Below are positions 46,690 through 58,435 of a stretch of 64,000 bases of DNA, piece after piece. Position 1 is the stretch's first letter. Each line of letters starts with the position of its first letter. Below the pieces are notes generated by a model. That model saw only the letters and a program-made list of their open reading frames with translations. It was not told the DNA's origin and did not search any database. A program made the translations under genes and the position numbers. This DNA is from Symsagittifera roscoffensis (Eukaryota > Xenacoelomorpha > Acoela > Convolutidae), in NCBI RefSeq assembly GCF_963678635.1, contig NC_087062.1, forward strand, positions 58,606,129 through 58,670,128. The letters are read 5' to 3'.

Positions 46690-47030
46690 GTCGACTTTTG
46701 TTTAGATCACCCAAATTGATTTTCCAGAGCTCCCAAAACACTAAAAAGACACTGTTTCGGCCAAACTTCTGTGCTGCAGGCAAAATTTAAAAAAAAACAG
46801 GCCAAAAATTTTGACCAATAAAGCGGTTTTTTCGGCGCGTGCTCCCACTCAAAATTAATATTTTTAAAATTTTGAAAATTTGAAAAGGCGCCTTTGAAAA
46901 ATTCTAGGGTCTATCGCCAAAAATGGATATCTCATTGTCGTACAAAGGGGGGACCCATTGGGTCGGCAGGGGGTCGAATCCCTGAGGAAAAGGTGTCCCC
47001 CTGCACCCCCTCCCCTAAATCCGCCCCTGC
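46690..47030 (-). mobile_element. hAT-type MITE, minus orientation
   Basis: AATTGATTTTCCAGAGCTCC, TTTTTTCGGCGCGTGCTCCC and a right end CCCCTAAATCCGCCCCTG are seen. The left terminal repeat is lost. Confidence 0.75.
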
Positions 47031-47374
47031 TCAAAATTTTTCTTCGACACGAAAACTTATTCAATAATTAAATATATAAAAATTATTTGCTAATCTAAAA
47101 GAAAAAATGTTACACATTAATTTTAGCTCGTTCCCAATCTACCATAATTAGAGTGCCTAAACCTGCGCGTGAAACATTATTTGAACCTAAAAATTGTTAC
47201 AAGTTGGATAAGTATTCGGAACAATGAAATAAAAAAACTAGATATGCAAACAAGACCGCTCGTATATCTCCACAAAGGTCTCAATGTTTCGATTGCCCCT
47301 TACAGCTGAATAAAATGTTTTGGCTTCATAAATTGATTGATAAAATAATGGAAAAACTTTTTAAAAAATGTTCA

Positions 47375-47690
47375 TGGGCGGATTTTGAAAAATTTGACAA
47401 CCTTTTTTTAGGTCGACCAATTTGATTTTTCGAGCGCTCCCAGAGCACTATAAAAACTCCAATTTTGACAAAGAAAAACATTTGCACCACAATCAAATTT
47501 TTGAAAAAACAAGCCAATAAGGCGTTTTAGGGCACTTCTTGGAAAATTTGGACCAAAAAGTTTCCTTTTTTCGGCGCGAGCTCCAGTTATTAAAAAAAAA
47601 TTAGCATGTATATATACCCTTTGCTTGGTGGAGGGTTCGAATCCCAGGGGGGGGGGGTATCCGGCCCCCCGCTCCTCCTAAATCCGCCCC
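47375..47690 (-). mobile_element. hAT-type MITE, minus orientation
   Basis: The left end GGGCGGATTTTG is followed by TTTAGGTCGACCAATTTGAT, and the right end is CCTAAATCCGCCCC. A long G run lies at ~47648. No target duplication was found. Confidence 0.75.
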
Positions 47691-47694
47691 AACA

Positions 47695-48086
47695 GGTATT
47701 AAAAACTTTCAAGTTTGAGCTCATAACTACGATATTTTGACCTCCCAACTACGAAATCTGCCAAAAGCGCTTACTTAAAATGTCGAAACTTGACTGAGTA
47801 AAAAAATCAACCAAGCAAAAATGTTCTGTCATGTTCTCCGAAAGTCAGAAGAATAATGGCGAGCTGTAAATCCACCAATGATTTTTGAGCTAAACTGAAA
47901 TTCAGAACATCAGCCAAAATATACTGAATAATCAGCCTCATACAATTCAGCCAGATGCTCAACTGAATAAATGAGGTCAAAAATAGCTATATTCTAACAA
48001 GACATTGGGAGGTGGAGCATCATTGTCAGGTAGCTACCACTTGATCTGCTACGCTTAGATTTAGAAGAAGACGTATAAGCGCTTGA
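47695..48086. other. Spacer left of the LINE
   Basis: No gene recognised. On the minus strand 48086-47994 is Ser-rich and open, interrupted by the LINE insertion, but too short to judge. Confidence 0.4.
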
Positions 48087-48101
48087 ACTAATTTTTAACG
48101 C

Positions 48102-48773
48102 TTGCCCAAGATCTGTTACCTTCAAGTGGTGGCGAGCGAAGACCGTATTCCCGGGAATACGGAAACAAAAAGACAGATTAAACCAGGGAACTATAGAGAA
48201 GGTCCAAAATCCCGAAAGGGAGAAGAACCAAATCCACCCAGAGATCATGTACCACAAAGAGACGACCCGAAAAGTTCTTGCCAGGACAGTCAACGATGTT
48301 GCAAAGCGTTGGACGGGTTTTCAATTACAGAGTCAAATGATCCTGCCGATTTGGCTCTGACGTTATTAGCTAGAGCAGGTGATGTGCACCCAAACCCCGG
48401 GCCGAGAGTCAAGTGCCCAGTGTGCACCAAAGGTATTTATGACATGACTCAAGAAAGTGTTTGGTGCGGAAGAGGGGGATACGTCCACTTGAGGTGTACG
48501 AACTTGACTAACAGCCGCCAGTGGAATAAAGATTTCGACTGTCACAAATGCAGCTGGTGCGCATTAGTACAGAAAGGCGGGGACCCAAGGAAAGAAAGAG
48601 AGAAGAAAAGAACAAGGAGGAAGAACATTAGACTCCAGAAAATGAGAAGAGAAGTACAAGAGATAAAAAACAACAGACATTCTAACTTGGAACCTGCAAA
48701 AAATGTCTATGCAAGTCAATCACAGAAGAAAACTGCGGCGTTTTGCATCTACTGCCTCCGAAAAAAGACATAA
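48102..48773 (+). pseudogene. LINE first segment: 2A-like peptide and PHD-like finger
   Basis: No in-frame ATG precedes the motif, so the true start is uncertain. LLARAGDVHPNPGP (end at 48404) is a 2A-like ribosome-skipping signal, with His where classical 2A has Glu. Directly after comes a CPVC, WC, HLRC, CHKC finger typical of retrotransposon PHD domains, then a very basic Lys/Arg tail. Confidence 0.85.
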
Positions 48774-49404
48774 CATAGTACTAATGAGCGAAATAACGGC
48801 AGAAACACCAGGGGTGATCTGGCTCGGAGAGGGACGCAACTCAGCCGCGGTAATACATTCAACAAAATTCGCCTTACTACTCGGAGGTGCCTGGAAACAA
48901 AGGTGGATAGATGAGGGCCAGAAAAATTGCTGGGGTGAAAGAGTAACATCAGCAACAGTCGCACACCTTCGACTAGTAGCAGGATACCAACCTCTATGGC
49001 AGTATGGAGAAGAGACGATGGAGATATATAGAAGAGAGCTGGAGGAACAAGTGACCACATCCACTAAACAAGAATGGTTAATAATAGGGGGAGACCATAA
49101 CTCACATATGGGTTATGGAGGCCATCGGCTCTTCGCAGACGGCACTAAGGGTCCTTTCGGAATGGTAATTAAGGACTGTACAGGGGATGATTTCCTGCAA
49201 TGGTGCGAGGATAACAACTTATGCCGGGCAGACTCCTCCGTATGGATGGATTACAGGGGCACGTGGTTCTACAGACTGAATGTCAAAGGGTATGAACTGG
49301 ATGGTTTTGTCCTGAAAAAACATCAGAGAAGCAGACTCTTGAAGGACATCAAGGTAATAAGAGAAGACTCCTTTTCTGACCATCGCCCTAACAGATCACA
49401 ATGA
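48703..49404 (+). pseudogene. LINE endonuclease segment
   Basis: Motifs of the APE family occur in order: NIVLMSEI (catalytic Glu), IIGGDHNSHMGY (GDxN), DFLQWCEDNNL, RGTWFYR and ELDGFVL, and a terminal SDHRP (catalytic His). These nick the target DNA. The frame overlaps the previous segment and closes shortly after SDH. Confidence 0.88.
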
Positions 49405-49649
49405 ACGTTTGGAAACCCCTCTTCAAGGAAAAATCTGATAAACCGGAAAAAAGGTAGACACAGACAAACTAAGACTGGAGCCGTTTGTAAAGAAATTCAA
49501 AAAAAAACGGTACAAAACAAGGAACAAGAACTGAAAACAATGGGATGGACGGAGGCGGCAAAAAACAATCCATGGAGCAGCATTAGAAATATGCGGTAGA
49601 TCAGACAGGAACGTGAACCTGCCATTGAGGAAAGGTCGGGAACAAGAAT

Positions 49650-51204
49650 ATGAAAATTTCCGAAAAAAATATAGCTCAAACAGTTCGAAAAACGCAGCGA
49701 GGGGAAACGAGACAATCAACAGAGTACATGAACACAAGAGAAGAAGTACGGCGGCACCGGTCAGCTTTCAAAATGCATCAAAGACAATGGGAGAACCAAT
49801 ATTGGGATACCGTCATTGAAGAGGCCAAAGATGCCAGCGAGAGAAACGACTGGGGCAAAATGTACAAGACGCTCAAGAAACTGGGCCTAAGAGACGATAA
49901 GAGAAGCGCCCCGAGTGAGCAGTTCTCAGCGGAAGAATTTAAAACACATTTTGAAAAAGTATCTAAAGAAAGATCAGAACACTCGTCAGAAGAAATGCAG
50001 GAAGTCATATCCTGGTACCAGACCGGAGGGAAGAACAAGAGGTAAAAAGAGCAGCAGAAAAGCTGGAAAAAGAGGTAACAGTAGGAGAAATGCTAGAACA
50101 GATGAAGGAAATGCGTGATGGAGCGGCAGGAAAAGACGATGTCACCATAGGGATGATTAGGAAAAGTAATCCTGAAATCCAAATCGTAATGGCCGAGAAA
50201 ATAAAACAAACGGCCGGAAGAAATCCTGATGAATGGGAAAACACTCTTAAAGAAGGAGTGGTAATACCTCTATACAAAAACAAGGGGAAAAGGGACCAAA
50301 TGAACAATTACAGGGGTATTTGCTTGCTATCCATGGCATCCAGATTTTTAGCTAGGGTCATGGCATCAAGGTCAGAGACTGGAGTGAGGAAAATAAACCT
50401 GTTGGATGAGAACCAACAAGGATTCCGGGTCGGAAGATCGACTGCTGATACCACACAAATTTTGGTGAGAATGCAAGAGGAGCTGATAAATGAAAACATC
50501 CAATGAGAAAACTCAATTGAAGCCATCCTTTTGGATATCCAAAAGGCATACTCTCGCGTAAACAAACCCATTTTATGGGAAATGTTGAAAAACATTGGAA
50601 TGAAGAAGGAAACAATAACCATCTTGAAAGGGTTGCACGAGCATACCATGTATGAGGTAAGGGGCAGGGAAGCCAATAGTACAATTTGGATGCCCCTATG
50701 AGAATTGAGGGAAGGATAAGCCACCTCACCTGTTCTATTCAACGTATATCATGCAACATCACATCTATCAGAATAGCCACAAAAACAAGACAAGAAAGAG
50801 CGCGCCAACCTATTGGAGCACCATGGCAGTGGATTCCAGGGAACTCTTTCCCCCCTAAAGACACGAAAAAGGCTAGTGGTAACTCTGCGACGAGGGTTCT
50901 AAGGTTATTCGAAGTGCTGTTTGCAGATGATACCACACTGATTGGAAAAAAAGCGAAATCGAAAACGGGAAACACGAAATCGAAACGCCGTTTTGAGGAA
51001 ATATGTCATCCAGATAAAGAAAAACAATTAACCCTAGGAACAGCAAATGACATAAGAATTTTGGGCTCGTATGCAGACAGGAAAATTGATCTAACCATGC
51101 GCCTTCAACGAATGCGCAGAGAGGCATTTATCGTGAAAAAAAAGACTAAAAAAGACGAGACTCACAAAACGCCAGCAGGCGATCGTAGCACAAACATGCG
51201 TTGA
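49650..51204 (+). pseudogene. LINE reverse transcriptase region, in several frames
   Basis: Open pieces at 49650-50045, 50090-50506, 50521-50700 and 50686-51204 carry consecutive RT blocks: PLYKNKGKRDQMNNYRGICL, DENQQGFRVGRSTADT, LLDIQKAYSRV (catalytic Asp) and VLFADDTTLIG (FADD, near 50930). The frame changes between them and a stop follows ENIQ at 50504. RT copies the LINE RNA at the nicked target. Confidence 0.88.
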
Positions 51205-51441
51205 GTCAACGGCACTGTTTGACGCCGCGGTACGCCCATAGTATAAATCAGAAATAAACCAATTACAATTAGAAATTGATAGATTATACCGATATATATG
51301 GGCCAGCAAAGACAAACCCCAATTAAAGAAATGCAGGAGAAGTGTATAAATATGTTTGGAGTCAGGAAACAATTGACCATTGATAGTATGGAACTGAAGA
51401 TTGAGAAACAGAATTTAATAAGAATTTGACACATACTTAGA

Positions 51442-51981
51442 ATGGACAACAACAGGTTAACTAAGCAGTTGGTATTGGGCTGGCCAGCTCCAGAAATTTC
51501 GGACCAGCATAGAAAAGCCAGACAAACCACTATTGGATACTGGAGGACACTGCTGAGAAATGCAGGCCAATCTCCTGATACCATCGAAATCTTAGCAATA
51601 AACCGGAAGAAATACAAGAAGTTCATCGAAGAGAGAGTGAGAAGAATCAGAATGTGGGAGAACAAAAAAGCAGATAAAGAGAACACAGAAAGGAATCAAA
51701 CAGCAGAAATAAATACATCCACAACATGCTCAATATGTGAACGAATATGTAAGAGCCTAACGGGCCTGAAAATGCATGTTACAGGGATGCATACAAAAGA
51801 TCGGGACGAAAAACAAAACTGCAAAAGATGCAAAAAGACGGTAGCAACAAAGTCGGCCCTTACAAATCATAAGAGAAAATGCATGACCACCCCCGCGACA
51901 AAAAACTGCCCCATGTGCGCAGTCTCAATATCGAAGACAAACCTGGCAAGACATATTCGGACGATCCATGAAATGCCCTAA
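51442..51981 (+). pseudogene. LINE C-terminal zinc-finger segment
   Basis: 180 codons open to TAA. A helical part (VRRIRMWENKKADKE) precedes three Cys/His clusters: CSICERICKSLTGLKMHVTG with a following MH, CKRC followed by HKRKC, and CPMCAVSISKTNLARHIRTI with H. These look like C2H2/C2HC fingers that may bind nucleic acid. Confidence 0.8.
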
Positions 51982-53981
51982 GAGGGTCGAGAAGCCGGAC
52001 CAAGACCAAGACCAAGACTAATTTTTAACAATTCTTCAATTTAGGTTGAACAGGATCAAAATAAGAGCAATCAATATATTTTAATTCAAATTGGCATGGG
52101 TTTTTAAATTTGAGACGGCATCTAGACATACAATTTGTCTGAGAGAATATTTGTGCAGATAAATTAATTATTCTTCTGAAGTAATTATGTCCATCAAAAT
52201 TTTTGCATCTCCATAATTCTGCTTGAGTTTTCCTGAATTTCGAGTTCATTTTAATTGTCCTTAGCCGAGTCCTGAACACCACAGAGGTGACAATACAAGT
52301 GCCTAGATTTCGCGTCGACTGAACTTTTAGGAGTCGATTTATCTGAAAGCGGTAAAAGCGCACAGGCATTTGTTGTTCCAAATTTCGAAAATAGTGCCAG
52401 AAGTTTTGGGCTCGGAGGAAGAGGGTGTTTGTCCAAAATTTTTTCGGCATTTTAAATAGTAATTTTTGAAATGTTGCTGCTCAGGTCTCAGAACTGAAAA
52501 AATATATATTTATATCACCCACCTGTAATCCGTAAACAATGGTTTTAAATTTGGTACTAATTTATCAATTATAATCCATTTAGGGATAATTAACGTGCGA
52601 AATTTTTGTCCTCAAAAAACGTCAGCGGCAAAATGACTCATTCCAAGTCGAACGGGAGCAATCAATTGGCTTTCAATTATACGTTAACAGACGGAAAACA
52701 CGTTTTTATGCTCTAAACATAGCGTGTAAGGGTATGAATAATACTTTAAACAAAATTAATTTCAAAATCTTACTTTTTTGAAATATTTTTACAAAAGTCT
52801 CAAAAATCTGTAAGAAAATAAACTTGCCTGATGTTTGAACCTTAAAAAACTCGGTTGAGAACGCGGTTTTTCCATTTTATTGGAGGGTTAATTCTGTTTC
52901 TTCTGCACTCTATGGTCTTGTATTCCAGTCTCGTTTTACCTTTTTTCAGAATAAAAAATTAACTTTTTCCGGGAAAATTGAATTATCAATTTTCGTTTGT
53001 CTGCTTACGTTCTGTGGGCTTAATTGCCGCAATAAATTTTTTTGGGTGATGTAGGGAGTTTTCTTTGTAGTTGCAAGTCTAGTTGATTCTCAGGAAATTT
53101 GTAGACTTACTAGCCCTGACTTAGTATAATTTCTTTTTTCCCTTCCTTGTTTCTTTTTTATCAGCCTACCTTGGCTTTTGTTATCCGCCTTTTTAACTCA
53201 CTTTGTGTCATTTGAAGGGCAAGTTTGAATAGTATTTAAAAATTTAGTTCAGGTCGAATGTGGTGTAGAACTTCAGAGCCTTAAAACTTAGTCGCCCTCG
53301 AAACGATAAGATTCTGTACCACTTGCAAAAAATTTTACCGCCAAGCCTACTTAATAGATAGCTACAAAACCATCTAAAATGATTTAAACCAGGTCCCTCC
53401 TTTCACGCAGATAAAATTTCAAATAAAAAATACTATAAAAATTTAAACACGCATCGGAAAACTAAACAATTTATTTGCCATTCAAATATGTGTCATGTTT
53501 TTCCAGTGTAACTCAATTTTACGTTTAACTATATCATATGAGAATTAGTTTTTTTTCAACTAAAAAATTATGTTATAGATCATTAGTTCATGTTAAAGAA
53601 TTTAGTTTTTGTTGAGTTTTTTCTAAAAGTTGCAAGTTTCCAAAAAATTTTATATTTGGTTTTTGCTCAAGTATAAGTAAGATTATTAAAAATCAAGATT
53701 GTTAATGAAACTAAAAATTGTCTGGCTTTCTAATCCGAGCATTTACGCACGTTCTAAAAAAGAAGTTTTTATGTTTTGTCCAGTAAACTTTTCACACAAA
53801 GTTTTTTTTGGTTCATATTTATACAGTGGTTTTTGTTCTACTTTTCTCATAAACTGGTAAAACAGTTGATTAATTTTCCCAGAAAATGAGAAATTGGTTT
53901 CCGATCTAAAATGAAATTGGTGCAATCAAAGCCGTTCTTAATTGGTCAGCTCAGATGACTCAGCAAAGTGACTAATAAATA

Positions 53982-54300
53982 CAAGACTGCTCGTATCAAG
54001 GAGAAGCCCTAATTAAAGGAAAGAAAGTTAAAGGTAATAAAATAAAATAAAATTAAATAAAAAATGAGATTTTTTGGGAAAACATCTCCCCTCCCACCAA
54101 AACTCCCATAACTTTACAAAAAATAATCAAAGGTGAAATATTTTCAAATTGAAGCTCAGGACAACAATAGCTTTTGAATGATATAAAAAATTGTCAAAAA
54201 CGGCTAATTAAAAATTCGAAATTTGTCTGAGGAAAAAACCCATCCCGAGCACGAATATTGCGTTACTCACGAATAATGAAAGTCGGAACAAAAACGTCCA
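53982..54300 (+). repeat. Family H element (diverged hairpin)
   Basis: Starts CAAGACTGCTCGTATCAAGG, contains AAATTGAAGCTCAGGACAAC, and ends CGAGCACGAATATTGCGTTA with GAAAGTCGGAAC. Confidence 0.68.
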
Positions 54301-54931
54301 TTAGAAAATGCCTTATTTTCTGTGTAACTCTTTAGATCAAATTTTTTCGATTGCGCAGGCCAACTTTGATTTTTCTTGGTTCGGCAGAAATTGGTCTGGA
54401 GTCACCAGAATCTAATGAAATTATGTAAAATTCCGTTTTTAGCAACTTTTACTTGGATAAAATAAATTACCATTGCTTGCACGAGCGCTTTTCATATCGC
54501 AGAAGGCCGGCCGCACAAGTTTGAATATTATCTTTTTTTTTCTTGGTCGACTAAACTTATCTTTCAGCTTTTGCAAACCACTGAAAACAAAAATCATTTT
54601 TGCCGAAATCTTTATTGCCTGTGATCATTTTTTGTTAAATTATAGAGATTGAATAGTTTTAGTTTGGTTAATTGGGATCACCGATCGCGCTATAATGCGT
54701 TCTTATCGGAAGTAGGCAGCAAAATTATCGAGAATTTCAAATTCAGTGGATGGCGCTAATTGACCCAAAGTGGCAAGATTGTGAAATTTACTTTGCAGTT
54801 GAGAATGAGCAAGCAAAAAAAAATTATATTTTATTTACTGAGAAGATAATCAGTTTTTAACCAAAACCTATTACAGTTGATTTGTTCGAATAGCAAAAAT
54901 CTCAAAACACTCCCCGGAACCAAAAGAAAAA

Positions 54932-55460
54932 CAAGACTGCTCGTATCAGGGCGAAGCCCTGAAAGTTCCGACTACCTTTTAAGGTCTATGGAGCATTAAT
55001 AAGATGAAAAATTTCAATGTAAAAAAAAAATTAAATTTTTTTTTTTGAAAAAATTTGAGATTTTATGTAAAAACATCCCCCCACACGTCATATTAAGTAC
55101 AAAGTGATAGATTTTGCGCCTATTAACAAATCAATTACGGCATATAAGCTTCCTTGAACCAATTTGGAACGATTTCTAAGACGGATTAAATATCGCTCGC
55201 GCGTTAATAGCGCGAAAATTTATCGCGCGTTAATTGTCCCAAATTGGCCAAAATGGCAATCATTAAACCCCCATAACTTTACGAAAAATGATCACAGGTA
55301 AAATATCTTTCCAAATTCAAGCTCAGGAAAACATTAGCTTTCGAATGATATAAAAAAATTCCGTCAAAAACGGCTAGTTAAAAAGTCGAAATTTGTCTGA
55401 AGAAAAAAAAACCCACCCCGAGCACAAATATTCCGTTACTTTCGTATCGAAAGTCGGAAC
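54932..55460 (+). repeat. Family H element (intact hairpin)
   Basis: Starts CAAGACTGCTCGTATC followed by the perfect stem AGGGC-GAA-GCCCT. It contains GAACCAATTTGGAACGATTT, a CG-rich stretch CGCTCGCGCGTTAATAGCGC, CAAATTCAAGCTCAGGAAAA, and ends CGAGCACAAATATTCCGTTA with GAAAGTCGGAAC. No coding content. Confidence 0.75.
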
Positions 55461-55515
55461 AATGACATTTTATAAAACTGAAAAAACTTCCAATTACTTC
55501 AGCAAGTTCTTTTAG

Positions 55516-55567
55516 AAAAAATGCCGAAAAGACAAATTATCACGGAGCACAAGGAGACCAAAATGCA
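55516..55567 (+). CDS. Possible 52-nt exon
   Basis: A stretch of higher GC between a good acceptor (TTCTTTTAG) and donor (GTATTT), containing ATG and reading MPKRQIITEHKETKMQ. It could be a first coding exon of an unrecognised plus-strand gene. No partner exon was found. Confidence 0.25.
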
Positions 55568-57234
55568 GGTATTTACTTTCTGTTATTACTTTCTGAGTTT
55601 AAATTTAAAAATGATTAAGCTTTGTGAATTTCTAGAAAAACTATTGATTGACGTTTTTTTTGATAAATATAACCTCAATTGGAACAACTAGGCCACAAGC
55701 TAATTTTTTTATTGAAAAGTTTTGAAATTCGATATCCAATTTCGAATTTAGAATTCTTTTGCGGTTATACTATCAATTTAAGTTCGATTTGTTTCGCAAA
55801 TACGCTCGATTTGTTTTAGGCAAATATATTTATATTGAGCAATAGAAATCAAAACTCAAAAATCAAGTTTGATTTTGATTCTTAAAAAAATTTAAATAAC
55901 TATATTACTAGTTAGTCTTAAAAACGAGTTAGTATAATGGGAAGCTAAAAAATAACGTTTTCATTATTGAATGAAATTAGCAGTTAAAACAACGATTTTC
56001 AAACTTCCGTCATACAACCGAGAAGCCAAAACGCGCAAAAAATTGAGTGAAAATTTGAAATTTTGCGAGGAGGTTGAAAAAATAGAAAGAGCCGAAAGAA
56101 AAACAGCGTTAAAAAAATTTAAATAGACAGCTGTTTCTCCCCTCAAACTACCTTCGTTCAATTTGCGAGGGAATTAACATTCAATTAGGGGGATTTCATC
56201 ATCTCCACTACCTTTCAATTTCAGCTTTGAAAACTAATTTCAGGTTGTAACAAGGTAATAAAATTTTGCATGCTGAAAACATTTTATCTTCTGAACACAT
56301 CACTTCTACATATTTCACAGCAAGCCATTGGAGCCTGAAAAAACTGTCCAATGAAGGGGGAGGGCTGAATGGTAGGAGTCAAAAAAGGATATGATGTCCC
56401 AGCCAAAACCATGCACATAAAAAATTCCCTTCTAGCATGCGAAAATGTTTTTCGCAATAAAAGACGCTAAATGAAAAAACTAAACATTGATACCAGAAGC
56501 CAAAAACTTCAAGCCAAAATATATAAAAGCAAAAGTAAAAAAATTGAAAATCATAAGTTTGAGTTGATAATTGTACCAACAAAAAACCATTTTCAAATAG
56601 AACGGGAATCAATAATAAAAAAGGCTTCAAGTATGTCTATTAGTCAACAAGTCTGTTGGTAATCCTACAGAGGGGCTGAAATGAGAACTGTGAACAATAA
56701 ATTCTAGCAACAGATAGCACAACCTTTTTTTGAGTTCTTTCTGACCCAGCTACCGCAGAAATACCAGCTTGAAGTTCTTTTTGGGTATTTGGTACTGATG
56801 CGAAAGGAAAAACATACATTTTTTTTGATAAATGTAGTTTTCCCAAAACCTTAGTGCTTCATCTATGTAAATAAATAAATAGCAGCTCTAGGCTTTTTTT
56901 TCTTCCTGTGGTTTTGATTGAATCCGCAATCTGGGACTTGGCAGGTAAGTTTTCTAGAGAAGTAAAAAAGTTCCCAAAAATTGCTCAATCATCCTGCGTT
57001 TTTTTATTGTGTTTTTTCATTTAGTTGCACGACAGTGCCACATCTCTTTTTCAACTGAAATTTCCTACCGAATCGTTGTTCTCTCGAGGCATTTTCATAA
57101 AAGCCGATTGTTTAAGGGTGACCACTCTAAACAGTACTTTGACAGATTTAATCATATCTCCATATTGTATCTATTTGTTTGTCTCGTCAAATTTATTATG
57201 ATTATTGCGGTTGTTCCGACTTTCGAAGAAATAT

Positions 57235-58435
57235 AAATGCTTGTTGTTCCGACCATTGAAAACCGACCATTGTTCTGCATTGGGGTATGTTTTACACTCA
57301 AGATAAGGTGCCGCAAATAATCAGTGGAGTGCGTTGAGTGATATAACAAAAAAAATCCTTATAATCAGGGGGCGGATCTAGGATTTTATCGAGGGGGGGG
57401 GGCGGATTTTCAAAAAAATTTCGAAAATTTTGTCGACCTTTTTTTTTAGGTCGACCAAATTGATTTTTCGAGCTCTCCCAAAGCACTGTTTTATTCCTAT
57501 TTGGGCCAAAATTTGTGCGCTGCAGGCAAAATTTTAAAAAAATAGGCCCAAAAAAGGCGTTTTTAGGCACTTTTTGGAAAATTTTGACCGAAAAATTGCG
57601 TTTTTTCAGCGCGCGCTCCCGCCTCAAAATTAATATATATTGGCGCCAAAGGCGCCTTTAGAAAAACTTTAAGGTTGGTCGGCCAAAACTGGATTACTTA
57701 AAAGTACCAAAGGGGGGACCCTTTGGGTCAACAAGGGGTCCCCCCCCCCCCACCTAAATCCGCCCCTGCTTATAATTGTGATTCGCACGGCATTTAAAAG
57801 TTGCAACAATTTCTCTCAGTTCCTAGAAAAACCAGTTTGAATTTTTTGTTTTTGGTCTAACTTTGAGCAATTAAGTTGAGCGAGTAGGCTAATTTTTTTT
57901 CGACTAAAAAGTTGGCCAGAAACAATCGTAATGGAGGGAGTTATGTGATGATAAAGTACTTTCAATTTTAATTCCAACGACGTTTAAAAGAATTTCAAAA
58001 AGTTGTGTCAGTGTCGAGAAAAACCGGTGTGAATGTTTCTCAATTTTAGTCTAGTTTGCAGCAATTAAAGCGAGCGCAAGCGAGCAGGCTTATGATAGAA
58101 GGATAAGATAAGCCATTGAACTTAAGTAAAAAAAATGAATTTTTTTAGCATCATTTTTGGAATAAAAAACTTCGAAAATTCAAAAAACACTATGCAAAAA
58201 TTAAAAAATTTTGAATTTTGTTTTTGCTGTTTTTTAGTCCGTAGCCTGATTCGCCGATTTTACTGTGACAGTTGAATATAATTAAATTTTAGGTTTTCTT
58301 CAGATCCTTTCATAATACTACGCACAAAAAAAAACATTAATGTGAAACAAATGAAAAATACTACTAATGTATTTTATGTTCAGAATATGGTCGGAACTTT
58401 CTGTGCTACATGCGCAGCAACCGGCTATCCTTGTT
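57235..58435 (-). repeat. W-family repeats (minus) interrupted by a MITE
   Basis: 57240-57357 and 57777-58435 carry W sequences in reverse, for example GATAAGGTGCCGCAAATAAT, CAGTTCCTAGAAAAACCAG and, at the right end, GCAACCGGCTATCCTTG. The MITE at 57366-57768 sits inside. Two W units seem to be joined (repeat of the CAGTGTCGAGAAAAACC block). Confidence 0.72.
57366..57768 (-). mobile_element. Intact-ended hAT-type MITE nested in a W repeat
   Basis: The ends CAGGGGGCGGATCTAGG and CCTAAATCCGCCCCTG are inverted repeats. The flanks are a perfect 8-bp duplication CTTATAAT (57358-57365 and 57769-57776). Inside are TAGGTCGACCAAATTGATTT and CAGCGCGCGCTCCCGCC. No open frame of note. Confidence 0.93.

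Larger units (their letters stand above)
48100..52016 (+). mobile_element. APE-type LINE with 2A-like motif and target-site duplication
   Basis: The element is bounded by the perfect 13-bp duplication ACTAATTTTTAAC (48087-48099 and 52017-52029) and ends in a short GACCAA repeat (51998-52016). In order it encodes a 2A-like peptide and a PHD-like Cys/His finger, an apurinic-type endonuclease, a reverse transcriptase with FADD, and a C-terminal zinc-finger region. Several frame changes and stops divide the second ORF into at least five open segments, so this copy is inactive. The domain order fits the Jockey/CR1/Ingi-like groups; I cannot assign the clade. It may be full length, since the 2A-like motif usually lies near the N-terminus. 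Confidence 0.93.

Noticed and set aside
48720-49064. Minus-strand open frames across the LINE
   Set aside because: They are antisense shadows of the endonuclease and reverse transcriptase regions on the plus strand.
52025-52450. 141-codon minus-strand open frame next to the LINE
   Set aside because: No recognised domain, AT-rich with biased composition, and no splice context. Listed only as a note in the intergenic description.
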